Source: Arachidicoccus ginsenosidivorans
Lineage (GTDB): Bacteria > Bacteroidota > Bacteroidia > Chitinophagales > Chitinophagaceae
Direction of reading: 5' to 3'
DNA length: 64,000 nucleotides
Assembly: GCF_007971385.1 (NCBI RefSeq)
Contig: NZ_CP042434.1
Span: forward strand, 186,001-250,000
Shown: in pieces, positions 39,513-50,302 of the stretch
How the letters are laid out: every line of letters starts with the position of its first letter
Position numbering within the stretch: the stretch's first letter is position 1
Position numbers and translations under genes: made by a program
The notes under the pieces: model-generated
The model's input: only the letters and a program-made list of their open reading frames with translations
Database searches by the model: none
Told to the model about the DNA's origin: nothing

Positions 39513-41084
39513 TTAGTAACCGGGCGCCTGGTCCAAATTTGGATTCAAATCTCTTTGCACCTGAGGAATTGGCCACCAATAATCTCTGGCCGGATCAAAT
39601 GTTCTGGTTTCTATCGGACTATGATTATAGGTATATATTTTTTGATTAAGTTGTTGCTCTGCTGTTTTCCAGCGCCTGATATCATTATAATACAGCGCCT
39701 CACCAGCAAACTCAATGCGCCTTTCCAGATGAATTAACTTACGTAAGGAATCTTTTGTATAGGTCCCTGTGAGTGGTGGCATATCCACACGGCCCCGGAC
39801 CTGATTGATCGCCGCCAGTACTTTTTCATCAGGGCCAGTGGCTTCGTTTCTGGCCTCTGCATACATCAGAAGAATGCCCGCATATCTAAGAACAATAAAA
39901 TTGGTATAAGATTGGCCCCCTTTCAGATCGGAAACATCAGAAGAAGCAGGCTGCTTATCATAGACTGTATATTTTTTCATACCAAAGCCAGTGATGGCGA
40001 ATCTGGATGTGGTAACCAATTTGCCCATAAAAGTATCCCCAGGAAACACAATTGTCGCATACAGCCTGGGATCTCTGTTCTCATAGGGACTAGTTTTATC
40101 ATACCCAGAATTGGGCGCATCAATGGCCAGACCATTTTTCATTTCATAGGCTTCTGCCAGATCTAGCAAGGGCGCATTGGAATTATACTGACGACCAATT
40201 AAATCAAAGGAGGTGCCTAGATCCGGATAGATAAATTGAACATCAAAGATGACTTCTTTGTTATTTTCATTTTCCGGCAAAAATAGTGCTCTGTAATTGT
40301 CAAAAAGACCATAACCGGCTGCGGGAGCCAGATCGATTACCGCCTCGGCTGCGGCCTCGGCCTCCTGCCATTTTTGCTGGCTATTATCCGTATTCAGCAA
40401 AGGGCTGGCCTCGTAAAGTAGTACCCTGGCCTTTAAACTCAAGGCTGCTCCTTTGGTCGCTCTACCGATGTCTGCCCCGCTGTATTTGAGCGGCAGCAAA
40501 ACGGCAGCGCTGTCCAGATCGCTGAGTACTTGTTTTACAACCTCTTCTCTGGGCGTACGGGGCAACTCGCCCTGAGTAGCGACATCGGGTGGATCCAAAA
40601 TAAGCGGCACTCCACCATAATAATTCTCAAGATTAAAATAAAATAAAGCCCTTAAAAAATGCACTTCTCCTCTCATACGGGCATAAGTATCTGGATCCAA
40701 GGGCACCTGACCTGCATGGGCTAAAAAAGTATTACAGCGACCAATACCGGAATAGCAGTCGTGATAACGCGTAGGAATAATCCCGGAACTGGAGGATTCC
40801 TGCGTACCCTCTGCAATTGCGTTAAAACCCATGGAGTTACCATAATTATAGGCATTAGGAGAGGCTGTCTCTTCCCATAAAGGAGTAGCATCCCCTCCAT
40901 AGAGCCCTGAATAAGTCAGTACGGCGTAACAACCGGTCAGTGCGGCATTTACGGCTGCCTCTGATTTCCAGAAGTTCCCCTCTACGTATTTATTATCTGG
41001 CGATGTTTCCAGCAGACTTTTGCTACAACCAAACAGTATTAGTGAAGCAACTGCTGTTATCAGCATTATATTTTTAATTTGCAT
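39513..41084 (-). CDS. SusD/RagB family nutrient-binding outer-membrane lipoprotein
   Basis: Surface lipoprotein partner of SusC2. The start is at MQIKNIMLITAVASL (41084) because this gives a clean lipoprotein signal with cysteine in ILFGCSK; the twelve upstream codons add nothing. Conserved SusD features: EGNFWKSEAAVNAALTGCYAVL (N-terminus), EVHFLRALFYFNLENYYGGVPLIL (TPR-like helices), LRYAGILLMYAEARNEA, and RKLIHLERRIEFAGEALYYNDIRRW, ending YWWPIPQVQRDLNPNLDQAPGY. It is intact at about 523 residues. It begins 43 bases after SusC2 and is followed, after a hairpin, by phospholipase C and a glycerophosphodiesterase. This suggests that its ligand is a lipid headgroup or phosphodiester rather than a glycan (inference from neighbours only). 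Confidence 0.93.
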   Translation of the reverse strand: MQIKNIMLITAVASLILFGCSKSLLETSPDNKYVEGNFWKSEAAVNAALTGCYAVLTYSGLYGGDATPLWEETASPNAYNYGNSMGFNAIAEGTQESSSSGIIPTRYHDCYSGIGRCNTFLAHAGQVPLDPDTYARMRGEVHFLRALFYFNLENYYGGVPLILDPPDVATQGELPRTPREEVVKQVLSDLDSAAVLLPLKYSGADIGRATKGAALSLKARVLLYEASPLLNTDNSQQKWQEAEAAAEAVIDLAPAAGYGLFDNYRALFLPENENNKEVIFDVQFIYPDLGTSFDLIGRQYNSNAPLLDLAEAYEMKNGLAIDAPNSGYDKTSPYENRDPRLYATIVFPGDTFMGKLVTTSRFAITGFGMKKYTVYDKQPASSDVSDLKGGQSYTNFIVLRYAGILLMYAEARNEATGPDEKVLAAINQVRGRVDMPPLTGTYTKDSLRKLIHLERRIEFAGEALYYNDIRRWKTAEQQLNQKIYTYNHSPIETRTFDPARDYWWPIPQVQRDLNPNLDQAPGY

Positions 41085-41127
41085 TGCTATTAATTTTTTG
41101 ATGAATCTTATATATACCACCTACTAC

Positions 41128-44100
41128 TTAAAAAGTGATCCTTGCACCTGCACTCAGGGTCTTGAGCATCGGGTAATGATATAATGAGGAAACATTTAAA
41201 GTCGTCTCAGGATCATAGTCCTTGAATTTGGAGAAGGTCAGATAATTCTCTGCATTGATATACACAGAAAGGCCTGTAATTTTCACACGATTTAACCATT
41301 TTTGTGGCAACTCATAGGCCAGCTGAATATTTTTCATCCTAAGATAAGAACCATCCCTTAACCAGAAATCTGAGGCCTTGAAATTATCATCCCCATCTGT
41401 ACTGGTGGTAACAATAGGTAATCTTGCATTTGGATTTTCCGGTGTCCAGCTATCAGTGGCCCACTCCCAGGTAGCATCGGCGCCATTTTTAAAGGGTAAT
41501 ACCATGTTGCCTTCCGGATAAATTTTCAAACCCCCTACCCCCTGGAAAAAGGCACTCAAGGTGATACCTTTATAGCCAAAGTCCAGGTTGAAGCCATAAG
41601 TATACTTTGGCATGGCTGATGAGGATTTAATAATGACCCGGTCATCCGCATTGATGACGCCATCATTATTCACGTCGCGGTATTTAATATACCCTGCCTT
41701 GGTGGTTACTGACTGGAAGGGGCTGGCAGCCACTTCCGCGTCACTTTGGAATATACCAATGGCATCTAACAGATAATAGGAATCAATGGGTAGCCCTGCC
41801 TTGGTAATGGTCGCCAGATTGGTGCTATATTTATAGAGTATCTGGCCATGAATATCAACGACTTTGTTCTTATTAAAAGAGATATTGCCATTAAAACCAT
41901 AAGTAAATGAACCGGCGTGATCATGATAACCCAGTGTCAGCTCAATGCCCTTATTATCCATCACCCCGATATTTTGCTGTGGGCCTGTAAGGCCACCTAC
42001 TTGATCAGCAATATCTACTGCACGCAAAATATCCGAAGTCCTTTTTTATAAATATCCGCTGAGAAAGTTAACCGGTGATTGAGCATTTCCAGATCGAGCC
42101 CCAGGTTATAATTGGTCGTTGTCTCCCAGGTAATGGTGGGATCCGTATAGGCGGTTGCTGCAGCTCCTGAGGCCAGCTGGCCGCCAAAACTATAATTTCT
42201 GCCCAGATTAATGGAATTTTCATAACTGTATAAAGGAACCGCCTGATTACCAACCTTACCATAGGAAAGTCGAAGTTTTGCCAGGTTAATTGTATTTTTC
42301 CAGGGAAAGAAATTTTCTTTATCCAGCCGCCAGCCAGCAGAGATTCCGGGAAAAGCCCCCCAGCGCCGGCCATCTGCAAACCGGGAAGAGCCGTCTGTAC
42401 GGATAATACCTTCCAACAGATATTTTCCATCGTAATCATAATTAACCCTGCCAAAATAAGAGATTAAAACATCTCTTGTACTGTTTCCTCCTGTGGCATA
42501 ACGCTCGGTACCAGCATCCAGGGCTGTAAGGGTTGCATCCAGATACCCGGTCATGGAGGCGTCAAAATTCTTCGTCTCGAAATTATCATAACTGGTTCCA
42601 ACCATAAGCGTCAGATGATGCTTATCAAAATTCTTGTCCCAGTCAAGGGTCTGATAAAAATGGAGATTCAGATTGTTGTAATCTGTATTAGAAGACCTGG
42701 GCGCCGTTGAAGGGCTATTCCAGTTGATAAAAGCCGTAGGATCTTTGGGATTCCAGGTCTTGACTTGCGGGGTAAACTGTTCCAGCAAACCGTCATATTT
42801 ATCTACACCATATTTGACATTATAGGTAATATCAAAAGGAAGTTTATAATTGGCAAAAACAGTAGCCACAAAGCGCTGTACGGTTTTATGTCCATAACCG
42901 GTATAGGCTATCATACGTGGGTTTTCCCAGTTGTTTCTACCAGGCGTTCGCATCCATGAATTACCATAGCGGCCATCAGAGAGCGTATCTGTTAAAATCG
43001 GTAGTGCACGCATCAGATAACTCCAGAAACTCGTATAAAATGGCGTTGTATAATTTCTGTAATATCCATCCAGTGTCATGCCAACAGTCAGCCTTTTGGT
43101 AACGTGGAAACTGGTATTCAGGCCAAGGGAGTATTTTTTCTCATGGTTACCCGGACCAAACATAATACCATTTCTATCAAGAACGCCCAGCGATAATCGA
43201 TAAGAGGCCTTATCACTACTCCCTGAAACACTGACATCATGTTTTTGAATCCTGCCATGGCCCAATGCAATATCAAACCAGTTACTGGAAGGATAGGTAA
43301 TCGGATCAGTTTTCATGCCGGCCTCATATTCTGCGATTTCCGCGTCAGAATAATCTACTGCGTCTTTACCTTCGTTGATCAGGGCCTGGTTTTTTAATTT
43401 CATATAGGCTATCGGATCCCAGATAGCATCAGGTAGATAGGTGGCCTTTTGTGTTCCCTGATAGAAATTATAATTAATTTTAGATTTACCACGCCCTGAC
43501 TTTGTGGTCACCAAAATAACCCCATTGCCAGCCCTGGAACCATAGATGGCAGCAGAGGCGTCTTTAAGTACGGTCACGGATGCGATATCATTCGGGTTAA
43601 GTTCATTAAAATCATACTCAATACCATCTACCAATACCAGTGGATCATTGTCGTTTAAGGTGCCGATTCCACGGATACGGATCGTGGCTCTGTCCACGCC
43701 CGGTTGACTATTGGAAAGGTTAACAAATAAACCAGGCACACCATGTAAGGCATTACTGGCATTGGTAATTGGCTGACCTTCTTTCTTTGTCATATCAACT
43801 GTAGTTACAGCTCCTGTCAGATTTACCTTTTTTTGCGTGCCGTACCCAACAACAATGACGTTTGAAAGATCATTTTCTACTTCCTGTAAGCGGATAATAC
43901 CAATGGAGGATTCAGTGACCAGTACTGTTTTACTTAGATAACCAATCATGGTAATCAGTAAAGAGTCTCCTTGTTTTGCCTGAATAACAAAACCTCCGTC
44001 GCTTTGGGTAAGGGTGTTGGCTCGACCACCGACAACATGAACGGTCGCGCCTGAAAGTGGACTTGCATCCACTGCCGACTGAACTTTGCCAGTCACGCCG

Positions 44101-44222
44101 CCTTGGGCAAAACCAGTGACATAAATCGTCAAAAAGCAAATCAACCATAGCCCCCTGCTCACCGCCTTGCTATGGCAATAAAGTTTAGCTGATGGCTTTT
44201 TGCTGTCAATTGTAAATTTCAT
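41128..44222 (-). CDS. SusC/RagA family TonB-dependent outer-membrane receptor (one frameshift)
   Basis: TonB-dependent import channel of a SusCD pair. Signal peptide spans about 25-40 (ending TGFAQGG) and is preceded by a basic n-region; next come a CNA-B-like domain (VTGKVQSAVDASPLSGATVHVVGG), the SusC linker (LSNVIVVGYGTQKKVNLTGAVTTVD), the plug (IRIRGIGTLNDNDPLVLVDGIEYDF, SVTVLKDASAAIYGSRAGNGVILVTTKSG) and the barrel. The frame is lost at the T run 42042-42047 (A run in the coding strand); one extra base restores DIYKKRTSDILRAVDIADQ, a well-conserved stretch of SusC barrels. Restored length is about 1,031 residues. It is the first gene of the group SusC, SusD, PLC, GDPD. Confidence 0.93.
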
Positions 44223-44860
44223 AATTTACGCTTTAGTGTTTAAATAGAGAAAATTAGAGTAATGTAATATTTGACCTTTACAGGTGTGCTGTGTTTTATA
44301 TGATATAATCTTACAAATTCATAGGTTAATTGTCAGATTTGAAGCCGCCACAAATAAGTTGGCATGTCAAGCCATGCCTGGATTTTAAAGGCGGTGGCGC
44401 TCGCCTCTTTTCAATCCGCTTACCTTAGGTGTCTACGACAGATCTTTTCTTTCCTTAACAACTTGTCAAACGCTCAGCTGCAAAACAACATCAACTTATG
44501 CGAATGCGCTTTTGTTTACTATTATCCAATTATTACCATTTTAGTAATGCAGGGCGATTTATACTGTATTGCCCCTATGCCGCTCCAGCCAGATTACATT
44601 TTTAATGGCACTTCCATATAATGTACACAATTTCATTTTCGCTTTTTCACTGCCCTCAATCCTACAATTGCGCTCAACTTGGCTTAGTGCCGCTCTTCGC
44701 AACTGTCTTTGTTTTTCAATCTACTTTACAAGCGCGTAAATCTTCTCTGCCATTTAAAAAAAATCAATACACATATTTTCTCTATAAGTAAGTTCAACGC
44801 CCATTTCAAAACTAATTTATAGTCTTTATGAACTGGAACACTTGACATGTTAGAATCCTT
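44223..44860. other. intergenic stretch between glpD and SusC2
   Basis: About 640 bases without a credible gene, expected to hold the SusC2 promoter. The decamer TTAGAATCCT is tandemly duplicated at 44850-44859 and 44861-44870, with the second copy covering the glpD stop codon. No exact -33/-7 pair was found. Confidence 0.45.
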
Positions 44861-46471
44861 TTAGAATCCTGTTATTAAATACCCCTCTGCAAGGCGGGTA
44901 AAATCTTCTACCTGGCGCTGTTGCCACTGCGCATCCAGCCCCAATTCTGCGGCCATGATGGCAGCCACCGGTAAGGCTAATTCTATAGCCTTTTTCGCAT
45001 CTGTGAATAGTATGCGAATACGGCGAGCCAGGACATCTTCTACTGTCTGTGCCATTTCAAATCGAACAGCCCAGACGACTTGGATGGCCAAAAGCCTTTT
45101 GTAACCACCCACCGGCCTGGCTAGTTCCAGATTGCTTTGCATTAAAGCTTCCATTAAATGTTTATCCGAACCGTATATAGCAAGGGGGTCAGCGAATACA
45201 GCCGACTTTAATTCAAAGCCGGCTTCAGGTTTACGGAACTGAGCGCCTCCATGAATGGATAAATTGACCGTTTTGCAGGTGGCCTTAATCAGTAATCCTT
45301 GCTGGATCATTTTATCCAGGGTATCTTCGGCCATTTTCCTATAAGTTGTCCATTTTCCGCCAATTACAGAGACCAACCCGCTTTTGGTCACAAGTACTTT
45401 ATGACTTCTGGAAATTTCTTTTGTTTTATCGTTCTTATCCCCTGTAGCTGCCAGCGGTCTAAGACCGGCATAGACACTCAGTACATCCTTACGGGCAGGC
45501 ACCTGGTCTAAATATTTGCCAGCCGTTTTTAGCACAAATTGAATTTCAGTTTCCAGTGCCCGTGGTTCAAGATCATGTTTATCCAGCGGCGTATCTGTTG
45601 TCCCCATCAGCACTTTATCATACCAAGGCAATACAAATAAGACCCGACCATCGTCAGTTTTGGGAATCATTATACCGTCCGGGCTGTTTAAGAATTTTCG
45701 GTCCAGTACCAGATGAATCCCCTGACTGGGCCGAATGGTAGATTTGGCCAGCTGATTATCCATATGCAGGATCTCATCAGCAAAAACCCCGGTGGCATTC
45801 ACTACGCTACTGGCACTAATCTGATAGGCAACGTTTGATAGCTTATCCAGGATATCAACTCCATTTATCCGTCCATCTGAATTTTTATGCAGTGCAGTGG
45901 CTTTGACATAATTTAGGCAGACAGCGCCGTGTTCCACAGCGGTCTGTGCCAGATTTAACGCCAGTCTTGCATCATCAAAAGTTCCATCATGATAGAGGAC
46001 GCCACATTTAAGCCCTTTTTTGGCGATGGTGGGTAATTTGGTCTTCAGCGTATTTTTTTTAATCAGTCTGGACGCACCAAAACTAAGCCCTGCTGACAGC
46101 CAGTCATAGAGCTTTAAACCTGCAACATATTTTGCGGCACTCAGATAGCTATAGCAGGGAATAATAATAGATTCATTTTTTGTAAGATGAGGTGCATTTT
46201 GCAGGAGCCTGCCTCTTTCTTTCAAAGCTTCTCTGACCAGGCCAATATCACCTTGTGCCAGATAACGCACCCCACCATGGACCAACTTTGTGCTTCTACT
46301 GGAAGTCCCCTTGGCAAAATCAGATTGTTCTACGAGTAAGGTCTTATATCCTCTGGTCGCGGCGTCCACCGCAATGCCCAGTCCCGTGGCGCCACCACCG
46401 ATGATGACCAGGTCCCAGATTATTTTTGCATCCAGCTTTTTCAGTAATGAATTTCTATCGAATGATTCCAT
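44861..46471 (-). CDS. glpD: glycerol-3-phosphate dehydrogenase (FAD-dependent, aerobic type)
   Basis: Oxidises glycerol-3-phosphate to dihydroxyacetone phosphate at the inner membrane, passing electrons to quinone. The 536-residue protein begins with the FAD motif DLVIIGGGATGLGIAVDAATRGYKTLLVEQSDFAKGTSSRSTKLVHGG, followed by LVREALKERGRLLQNAPHL, VRPSQGIHLVLDRKF-type sequence (IRPSQGIHLVLDRKFL), MGTTDTPLD and GGKWTTYRKMAEDTLD. The C-terminal DAO_C domain is present (about 390-530). It is transcribed away from glpR across a 324-base divergent region, and it is close to glpK and glpF, the expected glycerol regulon. Confidence 0.95.
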   Translation of the reverse strand: MESFDRNSLLKKLDAKIIWDLVIIGGGATGLGIAVDAATRGYKTLLVEQSDFAKGTSSRSTKLVHGGVRYLAQGDIGLVREALKERGRLLQNAPHLTKNESIIIPCYSYLSAAKYVAGLKLYDWLSAGLSFGASRLIKKNTLKTKLPTIAKKGLKCGVLYHDGTFDDARLALNLAQTAVEHGAVCLNYVKATALHKNSDGRINGVDILDKLSNVAYQISASSVVNATGVFADEILHMDNQLAKSTIRPSQGIHLVLDRKFLNSPDGIMIPKTDDGRVLFVLPWYDKVLMGTTDTPLDKHDLEPRALETEIQFVLKTAGKYLDQVPARKDVLSVYAGLRPLAATGDKNDKTKEISRSHKVLVTKSGLVSVIGGKWTTYRKMAEDTLDKMIQQGLLIKATCKTVNLSIHGGAQFRKPEAGFELKSAVFADPLAIYGSDKHLMEALMQSNLELARPVGGYKRLLAIQVVWAVRFEMAQTVEDVLARRIRILFTDAKKAIELALPVAAIMAAELGLDAQWQQRQVEDFTRLAEGYLITGF

Positions 46472-46795
46472 TTGTCGCGTCTATGTTTGCTTTAAGGCAG
46501 GTGCTGGGAAAATTTAGGTGTTTTTCAGTCGCAACAGCCTCAAACAAAACAATTTAGTTTCACATTTAATCAAATAAAGTTTCCTTTATTTTCTTTTATA
46601 CTATTTACACAATAAAACGAAATTAAAGATAAACTTTCAGAAATCACAAAAAATCTACAAAAAATCCTTAAATAAAATTATATTGCACTCATAACCAGAA
46701 CGATATTTTTCACCGGCCCTCGTAACTGAAGGAATTACTATTTGAATAAAGACAATTGCAGGTCATTCAGTAACTTTGGTCACAAAACTACAACC

Positions 46796-47560
46796 ATGGC
46801 TAGTTTAGAGCGACATCAGCAAATCATCGACATCGTCCAGCAAAAAGGTTATGAAAGTGTATCCAACCTTTGTAAGACGATGAAGGTATCTGCTGTTACA
46901 ATACGAAAGGACCTTAAATTCCTTGAAAAAGCAGGCAAACTTTATAGAACCCATGGTGGCGCCTCTAATACCAACCCTTTTATCACTGACCGTCCTGTGA
47001 ACGAAAAAGAAACAATGCAAACGGCAGAAAAAAAGGCCATTGGAAAAAAAGCAGCTACTTATATTACGCAGGACGATTCTATTATCATCGCCTCCGGCAC
47101 GACAATGCTTGCCCTGGCAAGGGAGATTCAACCCCAACAAAAGCTCATTGTGATTACAGCAGCCCTACAGGTTGCGAGCGAACTAATCAAACACAACAAT
47201 GTAGATATTATGCAGTTAGGCGGAATTGTCAGGCAATCTTCTTCCTCTGTAGTAGGGCGTTATGCGGAAGAGATCCTACAGGATTTTTTCTGCAGTAAAT
47301 TATATTTAGGGGTGGATGGTATTGATTTTGAGTTTGGCATTACCACTAGTAACTCCATGGAAGCCCAGCTTAATAAATCTATGCTTGGTGTTGTCCAAAG
47401 AGTCATCGTACTAGCGGATCATACTAAATTTGGTAAAAGAGGATTTAGCCGGATTTGCGGATTGCAGGATATCGATGAAATAATCACAGATAAAGGTATT
47501 TCACCTGCTATTGTCGACCAGTGTCAAAGGCTGGGCATTAAGATCACCATTGCAGATTAA
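46796..47560 (+). CDS. glpR: DeoR/GlpR family transcriptional repressor
   Basis: Regulator of sugar/glycerol phosphate genes. The start is at the ATG in MASLERHQQII (46796), the usual DeoR N-terminus; the upstream TTG start is less likely. The N-terminal winged HTH (MASLERHQQIIDIVQQKGYESVSNLCKTMKVSAVTIRKDLKFLEKAGKLYRTHGGA) carries the family signature. The C-terminal DeoRC sensor domain (about 75-255) shows IGKKAATYITQDDSIIIASGTTM and LGVDGIDFEFGITTSNSMEAQLNKSML. Placement between glpD and glpK supports glycerol-3-phosphate as the inducer, as in known GlpR proteins. Confidence 0.9.
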   Translation: MASLERHQQIIDIVQQKGYESVSNLCKTMKVSAVTIRKDLKFLEKAGKLYRTHGGASNTNPFITDRPVNEKETMQTAEKKAIGKKAATYITQDDSIIIASGTTMLALAREIQPQQKLIVITAALQVASELIKHNNVDIMQLGGIVRQSSSSVVGRYAEEILQDFFCSKLYLGVDGIDFEFGITTSNSMEAQLNKSMLGVVQRVIVLADHTKFGKRGFSRICGLQDIDEIITDKGISPAIVDQCQRLGIKITIAD

Positions 47561-47942
47561 AACTAAACAAATACAACAAGGGGGGATTTCTGACACGCAA
47601 ATCACGGTATCCTGAGACCCTACCTCTCCCCTTGCCTGCCCAAATTTTACTAGTGGCCGATCCTATTCATTTTTAGGCTTTTCAAAGCCATTTGATCCAT
47701 TCTACTTGTATCGATTGGAACCAACCCGCCTTTGCAACCCATTGACAACCTTTTATTTGTTAATATTTTTTAATTTATTTTCACTTTTTCCTTTTTTTAT
47801 TATTTCAGATAGGTTAATTTGCGTTTGATATGTTTCGTTTCTTTTCACTTAACCTGTAAATGAAAGTAGGCAAGCTTGGCCGGTCTCCTAAACCAATGGT
47901 CGCATGCTTAACACCTGCTCAGTACTTAAAACCCAGTAAAAA
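47561..47942. other. intergenic stretch upstream of glpK
   Basis: About 380 bases, pyrimidine-rich around 47760-47850, without a gene. A near-consensus -7 sequence (GTTAATTTG, about 47813-47821) is visible but off by one base in spacing. Confidence 0.4.
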
Positions 47943-49433
47943 ATGGAAAAATATATCCTGACCCTTGATCAAGGAACGACCAGCTCCAGAGCCATCTTAT
48001 TTAACCATATTGGGGCTATTGTCTCCCTGGCACAAAAGGAATTTACCCAGATATATCCAAAGCCAGGTTGGGTTGAACATGATCCTATGGAAATCTGGTC
48101 CTCTCAGGCCAGTGTCATCACAGAGGCTGTATTGCAAAAAGGGGTTGATCGCGGTCAACTGGCAGCTATCGGCATCACTAACCAACGAGAAACCACCATT
48201 GTTTGGGATAGACAGACAGGCGCTCCCGTATATAACGCTATTGTATGGCAAGATAGAAGAACCGCAGCGGTCTGTGATGCGCTTAAAGCGAAAGGCAAGG
48301 CAGATCTAATTCAGGAAAAAACGGGACTCATCGTGGATGCCTATTTTTCGGGCACTAAAATTAAGTGGATTTTAGATAATGTTGCCGGGGCGAGGTCCAA
48401 GGCAGAAAAAGGGGAACTGGCTTTTGGCACTGTGGACAGTTGGCTGATTTGGAATCTAACTGGGGGCAAACTCCATATAACCGATGTAACCAATGCCTCC
48501 AGAACCATGCTTTTTAATATCCATACCCTTAAATGGGACGAGACCTTACTATCATTACTGGATATCCCGGCCGCCATGCTTCCTGAAGTTAAATCATCCA
48601 GTGAAGTGTACGGGCTGACCTCAGGCAGCTTATTAGGGACCCAGGTACCCATTGCTGGTATTGCAGGCGATCAGCAATCTGCACTTTTCGGGCATATGTG
48701 CAATAAACCAGGCATGGTAAAAAACACGTATGGTACAGGTTGCTTTATGCTGATGAATATTGGGTCAAAACCGACCCTTTCTAAAAACAACCTGATTACA
48801 ACCATTGCCTGGCAAATCGGAAATGAAGTTCAATACGCACTTGAAGGGAGCATTTTTATTGCAGGAGCTGTGGTGCAATGGCTACGAGATGAATTAAAAA
48901 TGATTGTAACAGCCGCTGAAATAGAAAAATTTGCATCGGCAGTACCAGACACAGCAGGCGTTTACATGGTACCCGCTTTTGCAGGCCTGGGCGCACCGCA
49001 TTGGAATCAGGATGCAAGAGGTGCTATTTTTGGTATTACCAGAGGTGCTAATAAAGACCATTTTTGCCGTGCGGCCCTGGAGAGCATTGCTTACCAGACC
49101 ATGGATGTATTGACGGCCATGCAAAATGATGCGGGCCTTGAAATCCGCCAACTACGGGTGGATGGCGGAGCGACCAGTAACAACCTTTTACTGCAGTTTC
49201 AGGCAGATATCCTGAAAACTGAAGTGCTCCGTCCTAATATCACCGAAATCACCGCCATCGGTGCAGCCTATCTGGCCGGGCTGGCAGTGGGTTTCTGGGA
49301 GAATATGGAAGCGATCGAAAAACAGTGGCAGGTCAATCGCAGTTTTCAGCCTGAAGGTAAGGATACCGAGGAAAAGATTAAGGGATGGCAAAGAGCGGTT
49401 ACGGCAGTGAAAGCCTGGACGAGTCTGGAATAG
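47943..49433 (+). CDS. glpK: glycerol kinase
   Basis: Phosphorylates glycerol to glycerol-3-phosphate with ATP in the cytoplasm. The 496 residues are the standard length. FGGY-family motifs: [15 protein letters not shown] (N-terminal phosphate loop), [100 protein letters not shown] (ATP-binding), [12 protein letters not shown] and [21 protein letters not shown]. The gene is followed 79 bases later by glpF and preceded by glpR. Confidence 0.97.
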   Translation: MEKYILTLDQGTTSSRAILFNHIGAIVSLAQKEFTQIYPKPGWVEHDPMEIWSSQASVITEAVLQKGVDRGQLAAIGITNQRETTIVWDRQTGAPVYNAIVWQDRRTAAVCDALKAKGKADLIQEKTGLIVDAYFSGTKIKWILDNVAGARSKAEKGELAFGTVDSWLIWNLTGGKLHITDVTNASRTMLFNIHTLKWDETLLSLLDIPAAMLPEVKSSSEVYGLTSGSLLGTQVPIAGIAGDQQSALFGHMCNKPGMVKNTYGTGCFMLMNIGSKPTLSKNNLITTIAWQIGNEVQYALEGSIFIAGAVVQWLRDELKMIVTAAEIEKFASAVPDTAGVYMVPAFAGLGAPHWNQDARGAIFGITRGANKDHFCRAALESIAYQTMDVLTAMQNDAGLEIRQLRVDGGATSNNLLLQFQADILKTEVLRPNITEITAIGAAYLAGLAVGFWENMEAIEKQWQVNRSFQPEGKDTEEKIKGWQRAVTAVKAWTSLE

Positions 49434-49512
49434 AAAAGCGGTATCATCCAACGCTATTTTCTATATGTATAACTTATCTGACTTTATTCATTTCTTTTTT
49501 TAAATACACTTT

Positions 49513-50244
49513 ATGAATCCTATTGTCGCGGAATTTATTGGTACCATGATTTTAATCCTTTTGGGTAATGGCGTCGTGGCAAACGTGCTCCTGAAGGATA
49601 CCAAAGGCAATAACAGCGGCTGGATCGTGATTACTACCGGCTGGGCACTGGCCGTCTTTGCAGGTGTGATTATCGCGGGGCCTTATAGTGGCGCGCACCT
49701 GAACCCGGCGGTCACCCTTGGACTAGCAATTGCCGGTAAATTTGCCTGGGCACAAGTGCCTGGTTTTATATTGGCACAATTATTAGGTGCGATGACAGGT
49801 GCTTTTTTGGTTTATATGATGTATAAGGATCATTTTAGGGTAACAAAAGTTCCTGGTCTTGAAGCAGCCTGTTTTTATACCAGTCCGGCTATTAAAAACC
49901 CTAGACTGAATATCCTAAGTGAAGTATTAGGCACATTTGTTTTGATTTTGGCGGTGTTCTATATTACCGGTGGGGAATTCGGGGAAGCCAAGACGCCTAT
50001 TGGGCTTGGTTCTATTGGCGCTATTCCTGTGGCTTTTATCGTATGGGCTATTGGGCTGTCTTTGGGTGGCACAACGGGGTACGCAATTAATCCTGTCAGA
50101 GATCTAGGACCCAGAATCACGCACACATTGCTTCCTTTAAAAAACAAGAACAAGGCCGACTGGCAATACGCCTGGGTACCGATTGTAGGGCCCATGGTTG
50201 GATCAGCAATTGCTGCAGCGTTGTATCTCTTACTAAGTTCGTAA
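49513..50244 (+). CDS. glpF: glycerol uptake facilitator (aquaglyceroporin)
   Basis: Inner-membrane channel for glycerol, 243 residues with six helices and two half-helices. The pore motifs are HLNPAVTLG in the first half and YAINPVRDLGPR in the second; NPVRD, with the aspartate after the second motif, is the mark of glycerol facilitators rather than water-only channels. It is in an operon-like pair with glpK. Confidence 0.95.
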   Translation: MNPIVAEFIGTMILILLGNGVVANVLLKDTKGNNSGWIVITTGWALAVFAGVIIAGPYSGAHLNPAVTLGLAIAGKFAWAQVPGFILAQLLGAMTGAFLVYMMYKDHFRVTKVPGLEAACFYTSPAIKNPRLNILSEVLGTFVLILAVFYITGGEFGEAKTPIGLGSIGAIPVAFIVWAIGLSLGGTTGYAINPVRDLGPRITHTLLPLKNKNKADWQYAWVPIVGPMVGSAIAAALYLLLSS

Positions 50245-50289
50245 TAACAAAGCATTTTTGTAATGCAATCAATTTACACTTGTTATTAC
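50241..50289. terminator. nested hairpin between convergent glpF and sulfatase
   Basis: GTAATAACAA (50241-50250) pairs with TTGTTATTAC (50280-50289), and inside it GCATT pairs with AATGC. It overlaps the glpF stop codon and lies just past the sulfatase stop, so it could end both transcripts. No long T-run is present. Confidence 0.4.
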
Positions 50290-50302
50290 TTAGAAGCAAT
50301 CC

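Noticed and set aside
44364..44621. 85-codon plus-strand frame between glpD and SusC2
   Set aside because: No family features, no promoter; residue composition looks random.
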